The notes under the pieces: model-generated
Told to the model about the DNA's origin: nothing
The model's input: the letters and a program-made list of their open reading frames with translations, nothing else
Databases searched by the model: none
Part shown: positions 35,089-43,311 of the stretch, in pieces
How positions within the stretch are numbered: position 1 is the stretch's first letter
Layout of the letters: each line of letters starts with the position of its first letter
Assembly (NCBI GenBank): GCA_965284435.1
Contig: OZ260083.1
Coordinates: 248,001 to 312,000, forward strand
Length of the DNA: 64,000 nt
Direction of reading: 5' to 3'
Source: CAIYZT01 sp947461435
GTDB taxonomy: Bacteria > Pseudomonadota > Alphaproteobacteria > Rhodobacterales > Rhodobacteraceae
Program-made: the position numbers and the translations under genes

Positions 35089-35860
35089 CGGCAACAGCGA
35101 TCTGGCCCTTTTGGTTCGGGCAGCAAAAGGGGCGGGCGAGATTGCCATGCGCTTTTGGCGAAATGCCCCGAAGGCGTGGGAAAAGGATGACAACGCGGGG
35201 CCCGTGACCGAGGCAGACCTTGCGGTGAATGAATATCTGGAAGGCGTGCTGCGCCCGGCAAGGCCAACTTACGGTTGGTTGTCCGAAGAAAGCCCTGATT
35301 CACCGGCGCGCTTAGAAAGCGAACGAGTGTTCATCATCGATCCTATCGATGGGACTCGCGCTTTCATCGCGGGTGACCGGTCCTTTGCCAATGCTTTGGC
35401 CGTGGCCCACAAGGGCGTTGTCATGGCGGCCGTCGTGTTTCTGCCGGCTCTTGATAAACTCTATTCGGCCAGTTCCGTGGGGACTGCAAAATTGAACGGC
35501 ATCCCTTTGCGCGCAAGCCCTGCAACGATGCCTGACGGGGCGCGCATCTTGACCGGAAAACCAAGTCTGGCGCCGCAGTTCTGGGTTGGCCCGCCCCCGT
35601 TGATTGATCGGCACTTTCGTCCGTCCTTGGCTTACCGGTTATGCTTGGTGGCCGATGGCAGCTTTGACGGTGTCCTAAGCTTTCGGCAGTGCTGGGAGTG
35701 GGACATTGCTGCTGGCGCGCTGATTGCCCAGCGCGCCGGGGCTTTGGTTACAGCGACAAAAGGGACACCGCTGACGTTCAATGGCGCAGATCCGCGGAGC
35801 TCGGGGCTGTGGTCCGCACCGCCTGCCCTTCATTCTGCGCTCATCTCCCAAATGGCCTGA
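35075..35860 (+). CDS. cysQ: Inositol-monophosphatase-family protein (3'(2'),5'-bisphosphate nucleotidase, CysQ-like)
   Basis: A 261-residue protein beginning with TTG at 35075, inside the pmbA end and preceded by GAAGGGA. Metal and phosphate motifs: GPVTEADLAVNEYL, WLSEESPDSP, IDPIDGTRAFIAGDRSFAN and WEWDIAAGALI. The family dephosphorylates inositol monophosphate or 3'-phosphoadenosine 5'-phosphate; CysQ specificity is common in alphaproteobacteria but unproven here. An intrinsic terminator follows at 35876. Confidence 0.9.
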   Translation: MPENDGNSDLALLVRAAKGAGEIAMRFWRNAPKAWEKDDNAGPVTEADLAVNEYLEGVLRPARPTYGWLSEESPDSPARLESERVFIIDPIDGTRAFIAGDRSFANALAVAHKGVVMAAVVFLPALDKLYSASSVGTAKLNGIPLRASPATMPDGARILTGKPSLAPQFWVGPPPLIDRHFRPSLAYRLCLVADGSFDGVLSFRQCWEWDIAAGALIAQRAGALVTATKGTPLTFNGADPRSSGLWSAPPALHSALISQMA

Positions 35861-35875
35861 TACGGCTTCAAAGCA

Positions 35876-35917
35876 AAAGGGCCGCGCTGTTTCCAGCGCG
35901 GCCCTTTGGCATTTTTT
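35876..35917. terminator. Intrinsic terminator between cysQ and the DEAD-box gene
   Basis: A 13-bp stem (35876-35888 and 35895-35907) with a 6-base loop, followed on the plus strand by GGCATTTTTT. On the minus strand it directly follows the helicase stop at 35924, with only an A/T-containing tail, so it may serve both genes. Confidence 0.88.
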
Positions 35918-35923
35918 CAGACT

Positions 35924-38302
35924 TCAGACCTTTGGACGCTTTGGCGGAACGAACCGCTTTGACGTGTCAGAGGCGCTGACTCTGGGCGCTGCAGGCTTTG
36001 GCGACTTTGCGGCATACGGCTTTTTGCCGTCTGCGGTATGGCTTTTGAACCCAGCCGCTTTTCCGGCCGGGGCGTCGCGCTTGACGTAAGGACGCGCATC
36101 GTCCCCCTTGGGCGCATAGGTGCGCTTGGTGTCGCGGTCGCCCTCGCTGCGCGGTTTGAAACCGGTCCCTTCGGCTGCATGACTTTTGAATCCGGTTGAA
36201 CGGGCGGGTTTGTCCGCAGATCCGCCATGCGACTTAAATCCGGCCGAACGGGGGGCCGCTTTGGCATCGGGGCTCCAACGCGGCTTTGACGCATCGCCTT
36301 CACTGCTACGCGGGGCATAAGGCTTGCGGTCACTGTCCTCACGCTTGGCATAGGGCTTGGCAGAACCTTCTGCACGGGGGGCATAGGGCTTGCGCTCAGC
36401 GCCATCGCGAGGGGTGTAAGGCTTGCGCGGCGCATCCTCATCCCGTTTGGCATAGGGCTTGTCGCCGGCAGCACGGGGCGCATAGGGTTTGCGGTCAGAA
36501 TCTTCGCGCGGCGCATAAGGTTTTGGCGCGGAGGTTTCTCGTGGCGCATAAGCCCGAGGTGCCTCGGCCTCGCTGTCCTCGACAATTCGGGCAGGCTTCG
36601 GCGTATAGGCAGGCTTTTCCGCCCGAACGGGGCGCTCGGCACGTTCCGCGCGTTCTGGCCGGTCGGAACTGCGGGCCGGGGCCTTGCGCGGCGCGGGACG
36701 GGCATCAGCCCGGTCGACATCGGGTGCAGCCGCCAGCTTTTCCATATGCAGGTCTGTGTCCAACTCGGTCACTTGCTGAAAGCGGCCAGCTTGAATTTCA
36801 AGGATCTGCACAAAGGTTTCGTCTTGCTTCACACGAATTGCCCCGATGGAATCCTTGGTGATGCCTCCCGCTTCGCAAATCTTGGGCAAGAGCCAACGCG
36901 CTTCGGCGCGGCCCGTGTGGCCGACCGACAGGCGGAACCAGACGGAGGGGCCGAACTCGCCCCTTTCGCGGGCCGGCACAGCGGCGGGCGGCGGCAAGGA
37001 ATCAGACAAGACTTCTGGGGCAGAACGGCCTTCGCGCCACAGACGAACAAAGGCGGCCGCGACTTGTTCCGGGCCATAGCGTTCCAGCAAAGCGCCGGCC
37101 ATTTCGGCCTCTTCGCCGGGGGCATCGGCCAAAGTCGCGTGTTCCAGCACGCGCATATCTTCACGCGCCTGAACCTCATCGGCGCCGGGGGCTTTGCCCC
37201 AATCGGCCGTCACTTTTGCCCCTGCCAGCAACCGTTGCGCTTTGCGCGCTTCGGCGGGCGGTACGATTAGGGCCGACACACCCTTGCGTCCGGCACGGCC
37301 GGTTCGGCCAGACCGGTGCAGCAAGGTTTCGGAATTGGATGGCAAATCGAAATGCACGACCAATTCAAGACCGGGCAGGTCGATTCCACGAGCGGCCACA
37401 TCCGTGGCAATGCAAACCCGGGCGCGTCCGTCGCGCAGCGCCTGCAAAGCATGCGTGCGTTCGGCCTGGCTTAACTCGCCCGACAGCGCGACAACCTGGA
37501 ATCCCCGGTTGGCCATGCGGGCATATAAATGGCTGACATTGGCCCGGGTCTTGCAAAAGACGATGGCTGTCCGCGCCTCGTAAAAGCGCAGCAGATTGAA
37601 GATAGCCGGTTCCTTATCGCGCGATGCAACCGACAGTGCGCGGTATTCGATATCCACGTGCTGGCGTGCTTCGCCCTGTGCCATGATGCGCAAGGCATCA
37701 CGTTGAAACGTGCCTGCCAGCTTTTCGATTTCCTTGGGAACCGTCGCGGAAAACATCAGCGTGCGCCGTTCGGCCGGCGCAGCACCCAGAATAAACTCCA
37801 GATCCTCAGCAAAGCCCAGATCCAACATTTCGTCGGCTTCGTCCAAGATCGCAGCCTTCAGGCCGGACAGATCCAGCGATCCGCGTTCGATATGGTCGCG
37901 CAGACGGCCGGGCGTGCCGACCACGATATGGGCTCCCCGCTCTAGGGCGCGGCGTTCGTTACGGTAATCCATGCCGCCCACACAAGACGCCAATTGCGCG
38001 CCAGCCGGGCCATAAAGCCATTCCAACTCGCGTTTGACTTGCAAGGCCAATTCGCGGGTGGGCGCCACCACCAAAGCAATCGGGCGGTCTGCAAACAAAA
38101 GGCGATCAGACCCGTTCAGAACCTCGGGCGCTATTGCCAAACCAAAGGCAACGGTCTTGCCCGATCCTGTTTGGGCCGAAACCAAAAGGTCGCGCCCCGC
38201 CACACCCTCGGCCAATACGGCCAATTGCACGGCAGTCAGGGTCTCATATCCCTTTTCCGCCAATGCCGACGCCAAAGGCGTGGCAATTGCCAAATCCATC
38301 AT
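35924..38302 (-). CDS. DEAD-box RNA helicase with long repetitive basic C-terminal tail
   Basis: A 792-residue protein. The helicase core (about residues 1-370) has all motifs: SAQTGSGKT (I), PTRELALQ (Ia), GTPGRLRDH, DEAD within LDEADEMLDLG, SATVP (III), CIATDVAARGID (V) and HRSGRTGRAG (VI). A DbpA-like RNA-binding domain follows (about 455-530). The last 250 residues are a disordered basic tail with seven KPY(A/T)(P/K)R units and three exact GFKSH units plus a GFKPR variant. The protein unwinds RNA, probably in ribosome assembly or cold response, as DeaD does. Two adjacent ATGs (38302, 38299) could start it. The tail may bind RNA or promote condensates, an inference. Confidence 0.93.
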   Translation of the reverse strand: MMDLAIATPLASALAEKGYETLTAVQLAVLAEGVAGRDLLVSAQTGSGKTVAFGLAIAPEVLNGSDRLLFADRPIALVVAPTRELALQVKRELEWLYGPAGAQLASCVGGMDYRNERRALERGAHIVVGTPGRLRDHIERGSLDLSGLKAAILDEADEMLDLGFAEDLEFILGAAPAERRTLMFSATVPKEIEKLAGTFQRDALRIMAQGEARQHVDIEYRALSVASRDKEPAIFNLLRFYEARTAIVFCKTRANVSHLYARMANRGFQVVALSGELSQAERTHALQALRDGRARVCIATDVAARGIDLPGLELVVHFDLPSNSETLLHRSGRTGRAGRKGVSALIVPPAEARKAQRLLAGAKVTADWGKAPGADEVQAREDMRVLEHATLADAPGEEAEMAGALLERYGPEQVAAAFVRLWREGRSAPEVLSDSLPPPAAVPARERGEFGPSVWFRLSVGHTGRAEARWLLPKICEAGGITKDSIGAIRVKQDETFVQILEIQAGRFQQVTELDTDLHMEKLAAAPDVDRADARPAPRKAPARSSDRPERAERAERPVRAEKPAYTPKPARIVEDSEAEAPRAYAPRETSAPKPYAPREDSDRKPYAPRAAGDKPYAKRDEDAPRKPYTPRDGAERKPYAPRAEGSAKPYAKREDSDRKPYAPRSSEGDASKPRWSPDAKAAPRSAGFKSHGGSADKPARSTGFKSHAAEGTGFKPRSEGDRDTKRTYAPKGDDARPYVKRDAPAGKAAGFKSHTADGKKPYAAKSPKPAAPRVSASDTSKRFVPPKRPKV

Positions 38303-38508
38303 CTTTTTTTATCCCAAAGGGGGGTGCCATAGCACCCGGTACACCAAACGGCACCCTCACCCTTTGCCTGCGTTGGGCCTCCCTGCCACGAACGCGCACC
38401 CCGGATGTTTCGGGCCGATCTGGCGGCCTTACAGAGAATGGGCTGTACTGTATAGGCCCTAAATCCGCGCGACCTTGGTCTTCTGCGACTTTGGACCATA
38501 AAATGTGA

Positions 38509-38535
38509 CGGGCCCTCAAATTCAATGAGGGCCCG
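38509..38535 (-). terminator. Putative terminator of the small secreted protein gene
   Basis: A perfect 10-bp stem (38509-38518 CGGGCCCTCA with 38526-38535) and a 7-base loop, 20 bp past the stop on the minus strand, followed there by TCACATTTTATGG. The T-run is short. Confidence 0.65.
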
Positions 38536-38555
38536 AAATCACCAAGATCGTGCGA

Positions 38556-38744
38556 TTAAACCCCGCCGCAGGTGCTGCCTTCGCGCGCCGCGGTGTTGCG
38601 CGGCGGGCAAAGTCCGGAGCGACGGTCAATCAAACCATCGGCGCCATAAAGCACGTCAAAGCCGGACACATCCGATGGTGACTGCATTGCCAAGACGGGG
38701 ACGCCCAGCGATGACAAAAGGACGGTGGCAAGAATGAGTTTCAT
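38556..38744 (-). CDS. Small secreted protein, unknown
   Basis: A 62-residue protein from ATG 38744 (MKLILATVLLSSLGVPVLA) with a clear Sec signal of about 19-20 residues. The mature peptide of about 42 residues contains DVSGFDVLYGADGLIDRRSG, then CPPRNTAAREGSTC with two cysteines that could form a disulfide. A terminator-like hairpin follows. The gene is too short for confident automated calling, but signal plus terminator support it. An ATG 12 bases upstream (38756) is an alternative. No homologue recognised. Confidence 0.6.
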   Translation of the reverse strand: MKLILATVLLSSLGVPVLAMQSPSDVSGFDVLYGADGLIDRRSGLCPPRNTAAREGSTCGGV

Positions 38745-38855
38745 GATCAATTCCATATTGGTTGTGGTCGATCCGTCATCCTAGACAGGAAGGCACGCCC
38801 AGCGACATCACCCAAAGCCCGGCGAAATCCACCCATTCTTGCGACTTTGGTCCCC

Positions 38856-39680
38856 CTAGTCGCGCAGCAGTTCGTTGATTGATGTTTTAGAGCGTGTCTG
38901 CGCATCCACCTTCTTCACGATGACCGCGCAGTACAGATTGATTCCGCCCTTGGACGGCATCGAGCCGGCAACGACCACCGAACCGGCCGGGACTTCGCCG
39001 TACATCACATCTCCTGTCTCGCGGTCCACAATCTTGGTTGATTTACCAATAAACACGCCCATCCCCAAGACTGATCCTTCACGGATGATGCAGCCTTCGA
39101 CCACCTCAGAGCGTGCGCCGATAAAGCAGTTGTCCTCGATGATCGTGGGGCCCGCCTGCATAGGCTCCAGCACGCCGCCAATCCCCACGCCGCCAGACAA
39201 GTGCACATTCTTGCCGATCTGGGCGCAAGATCCGACCGTCGCCCATCCGTCAACCATGGATCCTTCATCGACATAGGCGCCGATATTCACGAAGGACGGC
39301 ATCAGAACCACCCCTTTGGCGATGTAGGCTGAGCGGCGAACAATGGATCCGGGGACGGCACGAAATGCGGCCGCTCGCCAATCAGCCTCGGTCCAACCCT
39401 GCCATTTCGACGGCACCTTGTCCCACCAGTTGGACCCGCCATTGCTGCCCGAAATCTCGTACATATCGGTCAGTCGGAACGACAAAAGCACCGCTTTCTT
39501 GGCCCACTGATTGACATGCCACTCTTGTCCGCGCTTCTCAGCCACGCGCAACTTTCCCGAATCCAAGGCTGTCAGCGTTTCTTCGATCGCATCGCGCGCC
39601 TCGCCTTTGGTGGCGGGGCTGATGCCATCGCGGGCCTCCCATGCGGCTTCGATTGCAGTTTCCAATGCGGCATAGCTCAT
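38856..39680 (-). CDS. dapD: 2,3,4,5-tetrahydropyridine-2,6-dicarboxylate N-succinyltransferase
   Basis: A 274-residue DapD of standard length, opening MSYAALETAIEAAWEARDGI. The left-handed beta-helix is shown by hexapeptide repeats around FVNIGAYVDEGSMVDGWATVGSCAQIGKNVHLSGGVGIGGVLEP and DNCFIGARSEVVEGCIIREGSVLGMGVFIG. It succinylates tetrahydrodipicolinate in the succinylase branch of diaminopimelate and lysine synthesis. dapA is at 10861-11733, so the pathway is scattered. It stands alone between a small secreted protein and a beta-barrel gene. Confidence 0.97.
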   Translation of the reverse strand: MSYAALETAIEAAWEARDGISPATKGEARDAIEETLTALDSGKLRVAEKRGQEWHVNQWAKKAVLLSFRLTDMYEISGSNGGSNWWDKVPSKWQGWTEADWRAAAFRAVPGSIVRRSAYIAKGVVLMPSFVNIGAYVDEGSMVDGWATVGSCAQIGKNVHLSGGVGIGGVLEPMQAGPTIIEDNCFIGARSEVVEGCIIREGSVLGMGVFIGKSTKIVDRETGDVMYGEVPAGSVVVAGSMPSKGGINLYCAVIVKKVDAQTRSKTSINELLRD

Positions 39681-39760
39681 CGCGGACCTCCCGGTAAGAT
39701 TTTCCGCCCTATACCGTTCCGCGCCTTGGCATGCAATCGTCGCACTTTCTCATGCGAACA

Positions 39761-39783
39761 CGGGGGCCGTCTTTCGGCCCCCG
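39761..39783 (-). terminator. Hairpin after the beta-barrel gene
   Basis: CGGGGGCCG (39761-39769) pairs with CGGCCCCCG (39775-39783) around a 5-base loop, 24 bp past the stop of the minus-strand gene. It lacks a clear T-run on the minus strand. Confidence 0.55.
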
Positions 39784-39806
39784 TTTCCAAAGTAATTCTT
39801 GGACGA

Positions 39807-40640
39807 TCAGAACGAATAGACGAACGAAAGGCCCAACTTGTTTTCCGACTTCACGGCACGGGAATCGTTATATTCTGTCAGGTAGCTAAGACGGGTGGCA
39901 AACATGTCAGCCATCTTGAAATTCAATCCGATGTCATTGTTCACGCGCAATGCGGTATCGGAATACAAGACGTCCGTATCATTGGTGGCGAACATCGTTT
40001 CGCCGAGTTTCCAAAACAGTCGCGAAGACGCGATATATCCAACTTCGTTGGTGGTGTCGCCCAAACCATCTTCAAGATAGCTTAGCCCGACACCCGCCTG
40101 CACGCGCCAACTCATCGTTGTGGTGTTGATCAGCCTGTAGCCTGGGCCAAAGCCCAAAAACCCATCAGTTTTCACTTCGGGGGCTGTTGTGGCCAAACCG
40201 TCGGTGCTGACCCGGCCTAGTGCAAAGCCGTACAGACTGTCGTTCAGGAAATAGTTCAAATCATAGATTCCGAAAGCGTCTTTCTTTGTAACCACGCCGG
40301 CAGTTTCGGCGTAATTGATCGCAACGCCAACGGTTTGCAGGAAGGGCCCGCTTGCATATCGTAAGCGCGCACCCATGCTGAATTCATTGGAATCTGTGGC
40401 GCCTGCCGTTCCGTTGAACCCGGCAGACGCGCTGCCAGAAAGACCTTGCCGATAATCTGGCGAGCCAAAACGATAAGCGTCCTCAGCCCGGGCGATATCG
40501 TCGATGGCAGCTTGGTTTATGTCATCTATCTGATCATTCAGCGCCGTGATGCCGGTTAAACCGTCTTGCGCGAAACCAGATGTTGCTGCCATCAGCAGCG
40601 CGGCGGCTGCTGCGCCTGCAAATAAGAACCTATGTGTCAT
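39807..40640 (-). CDS. DUF481-like outer-membrane beta-barrel protein
   Basis: A 277-residue exported protein from ATG 40640 with a Sec signal (MTHRFLFAGAAAAALLMAATSGFAQ). The first 35 mature residues form a short helical stretch (LNDQIDDINQAAIDDIARAED), then alternating beta-strands (GSASAGFNGTAGATDSNEFSMGARLRYAS, YDLNYFLNDSLYGFALGRV, LSYLTEYNDSRAVKSENKLGLSFVYSF). The C-terminal Phe is the usual beta-barrel targeting signal. This agrees with the YdiY/DUF481 family. Function unknown. The upstream region (40641-40862) also carries the divergent promoter of the next operon. Confidence 0.83.
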   Translation of the reverse strand: MTHRFLFAGAAAAALLMAATSGFAQDGLTGITALNDQIDDINQAAIDDIARAEDAYRFGSPDYRQGLSGSASAGFNGTAGATDSNEFSMGARLRYASGPFLQTVGVAINYAETAGVVTKKDAFGIYDLNYFLNDSLYGFALGRVSTDGLATTAPEVKTDGFLGFGPGYRLINTTTMSWRVQAGVGLSYLEDGLGDTTNEVGYIASSRLFWKLGETMFATNDTDVLYSDTALRVNNDIGLNFKMADMFATRLSYLTEYNDSRAVKSENKLGLSFVYSF

Positions 40641-40862
40641 AAGAAAGCCTTCAATCAAGTGTGAACCGCGCAGTATAGCGTTGAGCGACCTTGCCATCCT
40701 TTGCCCGGTCCAATCCTGATCTGTGTCAGGAAAAAGATCACTGCGGCGCGCCTGCAGCAAAGTTTCGCATGGGCGCGGCGCCCCGACAGAGATTTGGGCC
40801 TGTTAACCGGGTCGGCTCGGGCGGCAAAAGATTGGTTTTCGCAGCGGCTGGTGGGAACACCA

Positions 40863-40909
40863 TTGACAGAGTCAAACCCAATCTATTTTACTAAACCGAT
40901 TGGTAAAAT
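40863..40909 (+). promoter_or_regulatory. Promoter with palindromic operator for the NicX-like operon
   Basis: A consensus -35 TTGACA lies at 40863-40868. Depending on spacing the -10 is TATTTT (40884) or TTTACT (40887). A perfect inverted repeat ATTTTAC-N11-GTAAAAT spans 40885-40909, with further partial symmetry inside (TAAACCGATTG). It overlaps the -10 and ends 21 bp before the ATG at 40931, a position typical of a TetR-family operator. The TetR gene at 44601 in the same operon is the obvious candidate binder. Confidence 0.6.
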
Positions 40910-40930
40910 TATACCGGATAAGGGAAGTGC

Positions 40931-41983
40931 ATGCTGCAAGAACGCATCGAAGGCAAATGGCTTGCGGCTTTTCGCCGGGTCTTTGCGCTGAATGGCATTG
41001 GGAAAAGCACGCAGGTTGCGATCCTGTCTGAAACCCAATCGCGACCGGTTCTGGTGCATCTGTGCGAGTTGGCCGCCTACGATCTGGGGGCAGATTTTTG
41101 CATGATTTGTATGCCGACACCGCCGCAGACCGCCCCTGTGCCTGTAAAATCAACCGGCACGTCTTGGGCCATTCAGCAAAACCGCGCCGTGATCGAGGCG
41201 CTGAAGCGCGTCGATGTCGTGATCGATTGTACCGTTGAGGGCTTGATTCATGCCCCGGAATGGCCGGAGATAGAAGAGGCTGGCCGCGCCCGTCTGCTTG
41301 TGATCACCAACGAGCACCCGGAAATTCTTGAACGGTGCGAGCCGCGGGCAGAACTTGGTCCCAAGGTGCAGCTTGGCGTTCAAATGCTGCGCGAGGCGTC
41401 AGAAATGCGCGTCACCTCGGCCGCCGGAACAGATCTGACGGTTGATCTGCGGGGCGCGCCCTGTGGCGGCACGGCGGGCTTTGGCACAACGCCGGGTTCA
41501 GTGGCGCATTGGCCGGGCGGCCTGTGCCTTGCCTTCCCCGGACAAAATGCGGTTAACGGGCGCATCGTCATGGATGTTGGCGATATGAATCTGACATTCA
41601 AGACCGCCCTGACCAGCAAGATTGCCTTTACCGTCATCGAAGACTTCGTCACCGAGATCGAAGGCGACGGCATCGACGCCCTGCATTTGCGCGAATACAT
41701 GCGGGCCTGGGATGACAGGAACGCCTTTGGGCTTTCGCATGTTGGGTGGGGAATGAACCCAAAAGCGCAATGGGTATCGGCAGCGATGTATGACAAGCGC
41801 GACATGCAAGCCGTTGAATTTCGGGCCCTTGCCGGATCCTTCCTTTGGTCAACAGGCGCAAACCAATATGCTGGGCGGTTTACGCAAGGTCATTTCGACC
41901 TGCCAATGCGCAACTGCACCATCGCCCTTGATGGCCGTGTCGTCGTGAAAGAGGGCGTCCTTCAAGGGGAACTGGTGCTTTAA
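40931..41983 (+). CDS. NicX-like 2,5-dihydroxypyridine 5,6-dioxygenase family protein (M29-like fold)
   Basis: A 350-residue protein of the aminopeptidase-T-like/NicX family, the length of NicX. Family markers: GGTAGFGTTPGSVAHWPGG, NLTFKTALTSKIAFTV, and the presumed Fe(II) ligands His270 (GLSHVGWGMN), His321 and Asp323 (GHFDLPM); in NicX the ligands are two His and one Asp in an HxD pair with similar spacing. NicX opens the ring of 2,5-dihydroxypyridine to N-formylmaleamate. Automated pipelines may call it an M29 peptidase, but the ligand set and neighbours favour ring cleavage. It is the first gene of the operon 40931-47138. Substrate uncertain. Confidence 0.8.
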   Translation: MLQERIEGKWLAAFRRVFALNGIGKSTQVAILSETQSRPVLVHLCELAAYDLGADFCMICMPTPPQTAPVPVKSTGTSWAIQQNRAVIEALKRVDVVIDCTVEGLIHAPEWPEIEEAGRARLLVITNEHPEILERCEPRAELGPKVQLGVQMLREASEMRVTSAAGTDLTVDLRGAPCGGTAGFGTTPGSVAHWPGGLCLAFPGQNAVNGRIVMDVGDMNLTFKTALTSKIAFTVIEDFVTEIEGDGIDALHLREYMRAWDDRNAFGLSHVGWGMNPKAQWVSAAMYDKRDMQAVEFRALAGSFLWSTGANQYAGRFTQGHFDLPMRNCTIALDGRVVVKEGVLQGELVL

Positions 41984-42002
41984 CGCACCGTTGGAGAAAT
42001 CT

Positions 42003-43310
42003 ATGTCGACCATCGCAGACTACTATGACCTGACCCGTATCCGCCCTGAGGTGCAAACCGTTCTGGCCCGAATTAACGCCATGGGTCCGGTCTTCGCCGC
42101 CCGTTCGAAGGCCATTGATGCTGATGCCAGCTTTCCGGTGGAAAACTACAAGGATCTTGCCGCCGAGGGGTTCTTGACCCTGACAGTGCCGAAGGATTTT
42201 GGCGGCCATGGGTTCAGCCTTGGCGAGTATGCCATGGTCGGGGCTGAGATCGGTAAGTATTGCGGTGCCACGGCGCTCACCTTCAACATGCACAACTCTT
42301 CGATGATGTGGTGCCGGTTCATGTATGAACTGCCCCACCTGACGGACGAAGATCGCGCTGCCTTTGCACCTTTGCGCGAACGGCAGTTCCGCCGCGCAGT
42401 GACGGAGCAAGGCATCTACTCGCAACCGATTTCAGAAGCCGGCCAAAACTGGACATCGAAACCTGCCCAAACGCAGTGTCGCAAGGTTGACGGGGGTTGG
42501 CTGATCAACGGGTTCAAGAAATTCGCTTCACTGGCGGGGTATTGCGACTACTACTCCATCGTCTGTACCGAGATTTTTGACGGGATAGAGCCGCGTCACG
42601 AAGACACGATGATCTTTGTCGTGCCGAAAGAGGCGACAGGTCTGATCGTTCAAGGCACGTGGGATCCTTTGGGCATGCGCGGCACCAACAGCCGTGATCT
42701 GGTCCTAAAGGATGTTTTTGTTTCGGAAGACGACCTTATGATGCCGCGCGGCATATTCATTAAAACATTGCCGCATTGGCCGCATATGATGGCAACTTTA
42801 AGCCCAACTTACATGGGTGTGGCGCAAGGGGCCTATGATTTCACGGTCGCCTATCTGCGCGGCGAGGTAGAAGGCCAACCCGCAGCCGACCGCCGCATGT
42901 TCGCCACTAAAAGGATGGCAGTGGCCAAAATGTATGCGCGACTGGCCAATATGCGCGCCCTTTGGTGGCAAGTTTTCATGGAGGCGCAGGGTTTTCCGTC
43001 AAAGGCGCAGGTTCTGCGCATGTATGCGGCCCAGTATAACGTAATGGAGGGTGTTCAGGAAATCGCTGCGCTTGCCATACGCACCTGCGGCGGGCAATCC
43101 ATGCTTAAGTCTATGCCTTTGGAACGGATGTACCGCGACAGTCGTTGCGGTGCGTTGATGCTCCCCTATACATCTGAAATCATGGAAGATTATCTATCCG
43201 TCCTAACGCTTTACGATGCGGACGAATTGGAGACGTCGCCCGGAGATGAGGGTGGTGCACGCGCATCCTTGTGGCGTGGGGACGCGGGCACACTCAAGGG
43301 ATTGCGCTAA
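42003..43310 (+). CDS. Acyl-CoA dehydrogenase-like flavoprotein, candidate flavin monooxygenase
   Basis: A 435-residue protein starting at 42003 with GGAG seven bases upstream. The fold is that of acyl-CoA dehydrogenases: LTLTVPKDFGGHGFSLGEYAMVGAEIGKYCGATAL, a beta-domain ending TWDPLGMRGTNSRDLVLKDVFV, and a C-terminal helical domain with IRTCGGQSMLKSMPLERMYRDSRCG. At the position of the usual catalytic Glu (EGT in MCAD-like enzymes) it reads ALMLPYTSE, so dehydrogenation by the standard mechanism is unlikely. Related proteins of the DszC/HpaB type use reduced flavin and oxygen, and a flavin reductase is encoded four genes downstream. I infer a two-component hydroxylase; a dehydrogenase role is the alternative. 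Confidence 0.8.
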   Translation: MSTIADYYDLTRIRPEVQTVLARINAMGPVFAARSKAIDADASFPVENYKDLAAEGFLTLTVPKDFGGHGFSLGEYAMVGAEIGKYCGATALTFNMHNSSMMWCRFMYELPHLTDEDRAAFAPLRERQFRRAVTEQGIYSQPISEAGQNWTSKPAQTQCRKVDGGWLINGFKKFASLAGYCDYYSIVCTEIFDGIEPRHEDTMIFVVPKEATGLIVQGTWDPLGMRGTNSRDLVLKDVFVSEDDLMMPRGIFIKTLPHWPHMMATLSPTYMGVAQGAYDFTVAYLRGEVEGQPAADRRMFATKRMAVAKMYARLANMRALWWQVFMEAQGFPSKAQVLRMYAAQYNVMEGVQEIAALAIRTCGGQSMLKSMPLERMYRDSRCGALMLPYTSEIMEDYLSVLTLYDADELETSPGDEGGARASLWRGDAGTLKGLR

Positions 43311-43311
43311 C

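Noticed and set aside
36000..36560. Regularly spaced similar DNA units resembling a CRISPR array
   Set aside because: The repeats are in frame within the helicase gene and encode KPYAPR and GFKSH units of varying spacing, without unique spacers.
40931..41983. Reading the first operon gene as an M29 aminopeptidase
   Set aside because: The HxD ligand pair, the AHWPGG motif and the neighbours fit the NicX branch better; this is a judgement from sequence, not a search result.
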